A stretch of DNA of 64,000 nt, from positions 55,424,047 to 55,488,046 of the forward strand of contig QVOM02000126.1 in assembly GCA_003586115.2 (NCBI GenBank). Reading direction: 5' to 3'. Source of the stretch: Salvator merianae (Eukaryota; Chordata; Lepidosauria; Squamata; Teiidae). Numbering within the stretch: position 1 is the stretch's first letter; the number at the start of each line of letters is the position of its first letter. The position numbers and the translations under genes were made by a program. Under the pieces are notes generated by a model. That model ran no database searches, was not told the origin of the DNA, and worked only from the letters and a program-made list of their open reading frames with translations. Below, piece after piece: positions 56,110-64,000 of this stretch.

Positions 56110-56640
56110 ACCAACTTAATAGGCCACAGTCACACCTCTTTTCTTTTTCTTTCTTTCTTTTTTTTTTTTTAAGACAGAGGCTGGCTTAAGTCCTTGGACG
56201 CCAGATGTTAAATTGCATTCCTGGTTTTTCTGAGGATTTTCTTGCCTGGAATGGGATCATCCTAAATCACTGAGAAACAGACTTGGCCAGGACATCTCCC
56301 ACCACCCACCATGCACCCTGCTGCCATGGCCACATCCCAATGCTCTCCTAATGCCACTGCCTCCTACCACCCCCAATGCTCCACCACTTCCTGCCATTCC
56401 CTGATGCCCCCTGCCCCAATGCCCACCACCATCATAGCCACCTCCCACAGTCACCCAGATGCTCCCACCACCTCCCGATGCCTCACAATACCCACCACAA
56501 CCACTGTCACTTCCTGCCACCACCCAGCCCCCACAGCTCCCTGTCCCAACTTAACTTTTACCGTGAAGGCTCAGGTGACAGCAGTGGCAGAGTAGGTATG
56601 ACCAGGCTGGAGGAGGCCAAAAATGGCCTCAGTCCCCTGT
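56110..56640. repeat. C-rich low-complexity region
   Basis: A CTTT/T-rich patch at about 56137-56171 is followed by 56290-56550 dominated by CCACC, ATGCC and CCTGCC words. The long open frames in this stretch are products of biased composition. The region resembles 3530-3660. Confidence 0.5.
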
Positions 56641-56838
56641 CCATGGACTGAAATGTAAAAGTGTGACCATGGCCATAAAGTATGTTCAAGCCAGTTACAC
56701 CTCAAGAAAATACGTGCAGGTCAGTAATCAAAAATGCAACCAAACAGAGAAGAGGGGATTTCATATCACAAATTGAGATCCAATGCTATGAAAATATTCT
56801 TCAATGGGCTTAGCTGCAAACTCACTGAACATTTAGGC

Positions 56839-56930
56839 CCTTTCTACATTGGGTCTTATTCCAGATTATATCCTGGAATAGGTGTCTTCCATCCGTGTAC
56901 TAGAACAGACTACAGCACTTTTCTTGAATA
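56839..56930. repeat. F1 left-arm fragment
   Basis: It starts GGCCCTTTCTACATTGGG and continues 'cagattatatcctggaatagg', then diverges. The right arm is absent. Confidence 0.6.
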
Positions 56931-57498
56931 GTTAGAAACTATGGCAATTAATGCTTGCATGTTTTAAGGAAAGCTTTTTTTCAGCACAAGAAAACCCCTT
57001 TGTCTGGAATTTGAGATAGCTATGTGGTCCAAGTGAAATGGATGGCAGTAAAAGCAACTTTCCCACAGATATATATAGAATGAGCCAGGAAAAAGAAATC
57101 TAAAACCAAAGTATCTTCTTTGCATATAGAAGAGGCCTTAGGAACAGACTGAAAATAACTGTTAGCTAGATAAAATATTATCCTAGAAAAACACCATATT
57201 CATATGAAGATACAGATAATATTAAATTTTGAACTAACCAGACTGAATTGGAAGAAGAAAGTCTGGATCTATGTTGCAAGGGTTTGACTGCATGGTCAAC
57301 ACAGACACACCAGAATATGAAGCTGGCTTGACACCTGGCCATCTTCACTTTGCCCTGCTCACTAACAGGATGACCACATAAGATGGCAGTGATGTGCAAA
57401 CGTCTGAGGCAGCTTCTAACAATGCTTGAAGCATCTGGAAACTTGGGATGAACATGGCATGAAAATTCTTTAAAGAGCTCCCAAACACCTCCTAAGCA

Positions 57499-57541
57499 CA
57501 CGTGCGCACATGCACGTGCGCACACGCACACACACACACAC
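57499..57541 (+). repeat. (CA)n / CACGTG-rich microsatellite
   Basis: Alternating purine-pyrimidine tract of CACGTGCGCACATG-type words that ends in (CA)n. Confidence 0.9.
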
Positions 57542-57644
57542 TCAGCAGGTCTCTGACCTTTGAACTGTGTCCTACAAAAGCAATAAGTCTTCAGAGGTTA
57601 GAGAAATGATGCACTCACTAGCAAGCATTTCTTGCTAGCAATAA

Positions 57645-57824
57645 GGCCCTTTTTGCACTTGGCCTTATTTTAGATTATATCCTAGAATAGGGACCTGCTA
57701 TGCACATGCTAGTGCAAACTATGAAAGGTCTTGCCCAGGGTCTACTGCAGTCTGTACTAGCATGCAGATGGCAGGTCCCTATTCTGAGATATAATCTGGA
57801 ATACGTCCAAGTGCAGAAAGGGCC
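57645..57824. mobile_element. Palindromic element, family F1
   Basis: It starts GGCCCTTTTTGCACTTGG and ends CCAAGTGCAGAAAGGGCC. The TSD TAA lies at 57642-57644 and 57825-57827. The arms differ by only a few bases. Confidence 0.88.
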
Positions 57825-57954
57825 TAAGAGACATTAAAAGCAAATGCTGAGCTGACACACATACTGGGTTATTCCACACTAACCGCGATATCAGACCATC
57901 AAGCATGCTAGGAGGCTCCCTTCTCCATGCTGGTACAATCTAAGGGAGATCCTG

Positions 57955-58760
57955 GGCCCATTGGATCAAACCCTGGCCCATCTATTCCAACCGCCTGTGC
58001 CCACAGTGGCCAGCCATTTGCACAAGGGAAGCCCACCAGCAAGATATGAGCACACAGCTCTGCTTGCAGCCTCCCAGCAGCTGGCCTCCAAAAGACATAC
58101 TGCCTCTTATTATCAGAGTCAGTCGTACTGCCATCAGAGTTAATAACCATTGATAGCTCTGACTTCTAAACCTTTTTTGAAACCATCCAAACCATTGGCT
58201 AATAGTACATGTTGCAATAGTGAATTCCAAAGTTTAACAATGTATCACATTTTGTTTGGTTGTTTGTCCTGATTATTCCAGGATTCAGCTTCACTGGGTG
58301 ACCCCTGGTTCTAATATTTTGGATGAAAGAGGAATGAAAGTCTCCTCTTTATCTACTTTGTCCACACCATGAATAATTTTGGTTGTGTTCAGACATAACA
58401 TAAGGGGTGCCTCAGAGGTGCCTTGGAGACAGTAGTTTAACCCTTGTGTCCCCAAGCCTTCTCTAATCCACCTTTTCTAGGACATAATGTTTAGGAGAGG
58501 GGGGAGGGGCAGACTTGGTGTGTGAACAATCCCACCTCAAAGTCTTCTCTAAACTGCCTCAGAGGCTCCTCAGAGATGCTCTATTTTGGTGTGTGATCAC
58601 AGCCTTTATCGCCCTCTTATTCACCTCCTACCAAAACTAAAAAGCCCCCAAACATTGTAAGCTTCCTTTATAGTTCCTCGATCATTTTAGTTGTTTTCTG
58701 TTGAGCCTTATCATTTTATTTGCCCTCATTACAGATTTCAACACTTTCTCAAATGTAGTG
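57955..58760 (-). mobile_element. CR1/L3-type LINE 3' region, split by an F3 element
   Basis: On the minus strand the text shows the CR1-group pattern: 'aatgatcgaggaactataaagg', 'ggggctttttagttttgg', then, after the insertion, 'ttcattcctctttcatccaaa', 'accaggggtcaccc', and a LWN-type codon block near 58225. It ends with the degraded 'tggaatagatgggccagggtttgatcc' tail at about 57960. It is strongly diverged. Confidence 0.65.
58381..58604. mobile_element. Palindromic element, family F3, inside a LINE
   Basis: The left end GGTTGTGTTCAGACATAAC and, inverted, GGCTGTGATCACACACC are terminal repeats. The inner arms GGGGTGCCTCAGAGGTGCC and GAGGCTCCTCAGAGATGC pair. The TSD TTT is at 58378-58380 and 58605-58607. 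LINE sequence is continuous across the insertion. Confidence 0.8.
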
Positions 58761-59032
58761 AAAACCCTTTGAGATGCTGAAGCTAGAGTCCAAATGGGGT
58801 TTCAGACACTCTTGGAATGTCTAGTTGAGTGGAACTAGCCAGCTACGTCTGAGGTTGGCCCTCTCATGCTGTTTCCCTGGGAGTAATGTTCAGTGCTAGA
58901 ATTTCACTGAAATACTGCTTTGGGCCTCTGTGGAATGGACAGAAAGAAGGGTAGAATGGCTTCATGTACCATGGATGGAAAGACAAGGAAGGGAACCAGC
59001 TTTCAGTGAACACATATTTGCAGAGTCCTTGG

Positions 59033-59520
59033 TCCTTTCTGCATGGACCCTTTCTGCATGGACCCTTTCTGCATTAATTCAAATTAATGCAAATCTATGA
59101 GGCCATGCCCCCCTCTGATACACTCTGTCTGCATTAGATGTAGTGTGATGCCGAACAGGGAGGTCTTGTTCGGTATCACAGGTACACACTGCTAATTGTG
59201 TCTACCAGTATACCAGTGGCCCTGATATAGAACGTGGGAGATATGCAGATGTCATGCCTCCCATGTTCTGGATTACCATGGATACATGTCAGTGATGTGC
59301 CATAATGCACCATCAAAATGTCTCCTCATAAAGATCTGAGGCTAGAAACATTTGTTCCTAGTCCTCAAAGGTATCAAAGTCCATATTTGAGGCTGTGGCA
59401 TGGGCTGATCTGGACCAGCACCTTCATGCAGATAGCACTGATCCAACCTACATCTTTCTGTGATTGGAATCAGTGGGCCTTGCTGTTCCAGACCCACTAG
59501 TTCCAATTACAGGCCTTTCT
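59033..59520. repeat. F1-like fold-back region with a multiplied left end
   Basis: The terminal phrase GGACCCTTTCTGCAT is present in three near-identical units of about 15 bp at 59033-59075. 'taccagtataccagtggcc' and the far end 'acaggcctttctgtgcag' fit the longer F1-like group (10930, 1290). Confidence 0.45.
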
Positions 59521-59639
59521 GTGCAGAAAGCTCCCTTTTCAGTTTGCAATGGTGAAATTCAGGATATCGTCATGCAGAATTCAAATTTTCTTAGGATGCT
59601 AGAAGCTCCTTCAGAATCCTGTTTGCCTCTTATTTATTG

Positions 59640-59760
59640 TTGTGGCTGTTATTATTTCAGTTTCTACCCCGCCCTATACCGAGGGCTCCTAAGGCAGCTT
59701 ACAAGAACATACAAAAAACTATTACAATAAAAACACCATAAAAACATTATAAAACATCAT
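59640..59760 (+). repeat. LINE-tail type repeat
   Basis: 'tattatttcagtttctaccccgccctatacc...gcagcttacaag' is followed by (TAAAAACA)-like A-rich DNA. It is the best-preserved of the four copies of this repeat form. Confidence 0.5.
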
Positions 59761-59769
59761 AAAAATATT

Positions 59770-61150
59770 TCATGGCACCCCACCACAAAAACCGCCCTAA
59801 CCCAACAATACAACAGTCCAGCAGCAATGGGAGGAGGGGACTTCTCAAGTAGGTCAAGGACCTCTGCGCTAATAATATTGCTTGCTATTTGCTAGTTTTG
59901 CTTTATCAATCAGATCAGTGCTATGATGAAAAGGATCACTTTTGCCCACCCAAACTGGGACGCAGCCGACGAAAAAAGTATTTCCGCTTTTGCTGCTGCC
60001 TCAGTTCCTCTGCCACATGGTCATGATCCACAAGCCACAGCTCCTAATAACACTTTTCTTTAGCTCCTTCCCTGTACCAGCTGCCACAGCATGTTTAGAT
60101 CTTTGTACCTCTCACATATATTTGGACTAATGAAGTAAGTGCTAATAATGTGTCAGCACAAGCACAGAAAGCCATCTGGCTTTGGCTGGCAATTTTATCA
60201 ATGCTCACAAAGTTCTTTGTCTAGGAAAACTGGGATGCAATTTTCATGCTATGTGAAAAATTCATGCTGAGAACACCAAAGCAGTGTTAGTGCTGACTTT
60301 ACATTTTTGGCTGCTTCTTCCCCAACACTCACAAGTCTACCCAGACTTACATTATTGATTTGCAGAGTTAAAAGCAATATAGTTAGTAAAATAACAGAAG
60401 ATATCATTTTTCTACACGTTATGTGCTTCCTCTGTATTAGTTTTCAACTTATATGTCTCCTTCTATAGTATTTACTCTAGATTACTGGATGAACCAGCCC
60501 ACCCCTCCAAAAAAGGCTGAATTTGCTTTGTACTCATGAATTTCTTATTGTTTTCTGATTTGGGTTCCACCATCTTGTCCCTCCCTTCCCCACATTTGAA
60601 CAAATATATGAAATGTGAACAATTTTCCTTTGGTCATGACATTATCACGATTGCTTCTTACCAATACAGAGTGTTTAAAAAATGAATAGCCAGTCTACTT
60701 GAATCTGACAACTTAATGCTGCCAAAGCCAGAATTCAGTGTAAACTGGCAGTCTATTCAAATGTGGCAGTCATTCCATTCAGAACTACATGGGCCTCAAA
60801 TTATGACCCACTCAAAGCTATTTCCAATAGGACATCTAGTTGCTAGGAAATAGGAGTTCCTAATTTTCCCTAGGACCAAGCGGTAAATAAGCACAGTCCA
60901 TCAGACATGCTGTCTTCCCCCTGAGGCACAAACCCACCCTTGGAAGTGCCCTGCATGCAAAAACATTCTGAGGGGAAATTGTGTCCTTGCCACAATCATA
61001 TGAATTGATATCAGAAGCAGGGATGACTTGGGTATTTCTACCTAGTATAATTATCCATTGGACATAAAATAGACAAATTCTGGGGGCATTTCTGGGCCAG
61101 CACTAAACCACACCAGGCAGAAACTTTCAAAGCTGCAAAACTTTCATTGT
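59770..61150. other. No recognised feature
   Basis: Mostly single-copy-looking DNA. 60160-60480 lacks repeats and has words such as ACAAAGTTCTTTGTC (a SOX-like inverted pair), but nothing firm can be said. Confidence 0.35.
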
Positions 61151-61162
61151 ACAGCTCTGAAG

Positions 61163-62065
61163 TAGAGGTGTGCACGAAGTTTCGTGCCACTCGGATTTTC
61201 GTCGAATTTCGTGATTTGGTTCCCTTCGCATCGAATGCGAAGGGAAACAAAGATCACGAAATGCGAATTGCGAAGGTCCCTCAACTTTCGATGCATTTCG
61301 GGACCTTCACAATTTGCCTCTGTCTCATCCCCCTAGGCTGTCAGCGCGCGCGCTGACAGTCTAGGGGAAATGAGAGACAGCGAGCGGGAGAGGAGGGCGA
61401 TCAGTGAAAGGAGGGGTTTCCCTTCCTTTCCCTTATTCTCCCTCCTCTGCCGTCGCCGCCTGACTCAGCCGGCGGGAGAGGAGGGCGATCAGTGAAAGAA
61501 GGGGGTTCCCTTCCTTTCCCTTATTCTCCGTCCTCTGCCGTCGCCACCTGACTCAGCCGGCGGGAGAGGAGGGCGATCAGTGAAAGGAGGGGTTTCCCTT
61601 CCTTTCCCTTATTCTCCCTCCTCTGCCGTCGCCACCTGACTCAGCCGGCGGGAGAGGAGGGAGATCAGTGAAAGGAGGGGTTTCCCTTCCTTTCCCTTAT
61701 TCTCTGTCCTCTGCCATCGCCGCCTGACTCAGCCGGCGGGAGAGGAGGGCGATCAGCGAAAGGAAGGGGTTTCCCTCCTCTCCCGCTCGCTGTCTCTCAT
61801 TCCCCCTAGTCTGTCAGTCCCACGCGCACACTGACAGACTGGGGGGGGGGGGATGAGAGAGAGGCGAGCGCCATCGGAAACAGAGAAATCAAGGCGAAGG
61901 ATCTTTTCTTCGCCTTGATTCCTCTGCTTCAGGTCGAGGCGAAAATCTTCGCCGCGAACACGAAGGGCTTCATTTTCGCACATATTTTTTCGTGCGAAAA
62001 CGAAGCCCCGTAGCTTCGCAGGAATGCGAAGCGAAAGGGGAAAAGTGCCTTCATGCACACCCCTA
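61163..62065. mobile_element. Family-H1 hAT element (903 bp, complete)
   Basis: The ends are TAGAGGTGTGCACGAAG and CTTCATGCACACCCCTA. The TSD is CTCTGAAG at 61155-61162 and CTCTCAAG at 62066-62073 (one mismatch). It is CpG-rich, with the TAGGCTGTCAGCGC palindrome also seen at 15587 and 15728. An 88-bp minisatellite fills the middle. No transposase is present. Confidence 0.9.
61387..61822. repeat. 88-bp minisatellite inside the hAT
   Basis: The unit GGCGGGAGAGGAGGGCGATC begins at 61471, 61559, 61647 and 61735, exactly 88 bp apart. A partial unit starts at about 61387 and the last is cut near 61790. Units differ only by a few substitutions, with no indels between them. Confidence 0.95.
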
Positions 62066-62655
62066 CTCTCAAGCCTTGGAGCCCAGAAGGCCCCAGAAAC
62101 ATAAACAGCATGCCTCCCAACACTGTGGCAGACAGGACTGGAGGTTCCTGCCACTGTGATGGTCTTTCTGGTGACTATCTGGATACATACAGTATTGCCT
62201 TATTGTATGGGTCTGTCTAGCCTAGTATCTCAACCAAGGGCAATTCGCAACAAAGGACAAAGTGACTGGTGGCCCACCATACCAAAATTCTCAGAGCTTG
62301 AGCCTGCTCTCACTTTTTCTTCTCAATTCAATTCAATGGAGTCTATTTCTGTGTGAGTTTGTAAAGAACTGCACCCTTAACAGCACGTTCCCCGTCTTTA
62401 GTCGTATTTTGACTACAGGTATGATTGCCCTTTGGCTACCTTGCCTTCTGCTCCAGGGGGCACTAGTGACTCCCTCCAATTTCAAGTACAATACCCACAT
62501 TGTAACTTGCTATTTCTGAACACCTAGTAAAAGATGGTGGTACTGATTAAAGAATAAAACAGTAAGACAATAAATTTAGCTGCCCTATCTTAATGACCAG
62601 TGATGAAGTCCTCTCAGCTATTTCTAAAATGACCCCAAGTTCTAGGACTACAGCA

Positions 62656-62785
62656 GCATCCAGATGTCACTTACGTATTCTGTTATATTTGGATACTTTG
62701 GATTAAAGCATGGATATTCTGGAATATCCATGTTTTATTCTGGAATATCCAAATATAGCAGAATAAATAAGTGGCATCTGGATGC
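62656..62785. mobile_element. Small palindromic element, family F5 (130 bp)
   Basis: GCATCCAGATGTCACTTA is matched by TAAGTGGCATCTGGATGC at the other end. An inner stem GGATATTCTGGAATATCC completes the hairpin. Only one copy is seen in the window, and no clear TSD was found. Confidence 0.6.
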
Positions 62786-63789
62786 AGCCTATATCTGAGT
62801 AGGATCACTTTGTCCATCATTCCTTCAGTCTCCTCTCCTCTTCCCTTCAAAAACCATATATCTCTTCAGTTTTACATTGAATGGAAGATAGGGCATGATC
62901 TTAATTGTTTTAGTTGCTTCTTTGTACCTTGCTTAAAATCTTTTTTTAAACGATTAACTATCAAGTTGTAAGCAGTATGTCAACTAAACTTAAGAACTCC
63001 AGATCCCTCATGACATTTATTATTTTATTTTAAGATTCATTTCCAAGAATAGAATGAAACCCACTGAATTTACCTTGGGCCAATCACTTCCGCTTAGACT
63101 AATTTGCCTCACATAACTGTTGTGAGTATAAACTATGAAGAGAGAACTATGTCTGGCTGTCTCCAGACATCATGTATTTATTCCATAATTTATTGATTTA
63201 CCAGTAATAATGCACAACTGGAATTATCACACATTATCGAGGTATTACATCAACACTCCACATTTTAGCATTTGCTGCAGAATCAGAGTGACGTTACAGC
63301 TGAAAGATTTTCTTTCTAACCCTCCTGTCACACCTTACTGGTGACCAATAGTATTTCCTGAAGTATTTCTGTGTAGTGACAGCTCACGCCAAACTCTTGT
63401 TGTACTTCTCATGCAGTAATCCAGTCAGAGCTGCAATTACAGAATAACAAGATATTGCACTATGATAGTTAATTTTACTGTAATAATGATATCCTGGTAA
63501 ATTGGATCCCTATTCTGGGACTGTATTGGGAGCACTGTGATCACATTTAGCAAATCAGGTATGATTACAATATAACTATGGGGGTTTGAGCCTATCTGGA
63601 TGTAGCCAAAAGGGTGAAGTTCCAACTGGAATCTTGGTGAGACTTTGATTAGAAATCTTCCTTTGATTTCTTCCAATTGTATTTTCTTCTGCTGTAGGTC
63701 AAAATGTGGCTTTGGGAGATCTGTGTGAGCCTCCAGTCAATTTCATCCCTACCCCATTCCATTGACCCTGATCATCAGCACTGGACTAG
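62786..63789. other. No recognised feature
   Basis: AT-rich DNA with short palindromic words near 63200 and 63480. No gene or complete element is supported. Confidence 0.4.
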
Positions 63790-63970
63790 GGCCCTTTCCG
63801 CACTTGGCCTTATTGTGGATTATATCCCAGAATAGGGACCTGCTATGCACATGCTAGTGCAAACTATGGAAAGGTGTTGCCCAGGGTCTACCATAGTCTG
63901 CACTAGCATGCAGATGGCAGGTCCCTATTCTGAGATATAATCTGGAATACATCCAAGTGCAGAAAGGGCC
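63790..63970. mobile_element. Palindromic element, family F1
   Basis: It starts GGCCCTTTCCGCACTTGG and ends CCAAGTGCAGAAAGGGCC. The TSD TAG is at 63787-63789 and 63971-63973. It is close in sequence to the copies at 28874 and 57645. Confidence 0.88.
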
Positions 63971-64000
63971 TAGGAAGTTAAGACTCATGCTGGGGAAACT

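Noticed and set aside
56290..56600. Pro/His-rich ORFs on both strands
   Set aside because: They follow from CCACC-rich low-complexity sequence and occur in several frames at once.

Overview
The window is vertebrate nuclear DNA with no recognisable host protein-coding gene. It carries several LINE clades (a near-complete CR1, an L1, an RTE-BovB, and CR1-group 3' ends), tRNA-derived SINEs, and many short non-autonomous DNA transposons with hAT-like 8-bp or 3-bp target-site duplications (TSDs). CR1 and BovB together with young DNA transposons fit a squamate reptile (lizard or gecko grade) best. The species cannot be told from the sequence.

Layout. 1-929: the first 698 bp duplicate 16385-17082 without a visible difference and run straight into a more diverged hAT half-element. 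930-10,240: palindromic elements, a SINE split by a palindromic element, a CR1-group LINE 3' end, microsatellites and a 200-bp assembly gap. 10,274-16,410: two CpG-rich hAT elements around a long unremarkable stretch. 16,662-20,440: a degraded L1 on the minus strand. 21,741-26,330: a nearly full-length CR1 on the minus strand, with an intact endonuclease/reverse transcriptase ORF and an ORF1 broken by one stop codon. 26,800-32,300: more hAT and palindromic elements and a LINE tail. 32,750-33,480: a repeat-poor block with a 27-nt candidate microexon. 37,590-39,930: a decayed BovB copy interrupted by a palindromic element and by an L1 3' end. 41,255-44,860: palindromic elements and a 1.07-kb Harbinger-like element. 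44,930-46,720: a repeat-free island that may be regulatory. 46,766-63,970: L1 and LINE remnants, further hAT copies, and a hAT with an 88-bp internal minisatellite.

The elements do not form a pathway. They record a history that can be ordered by nesting: BovB is older than the L1 and the palindrome inside it, and the SINE and a CR1-group LINE are older than the palindromes inside them. The likeliest host function is intronic or intergenic regulatory DNA. The two repeat-poor blocks and the candidate microexon are the places to look for it. All family assignments rest on motif recognition by eye, and no database search was run.
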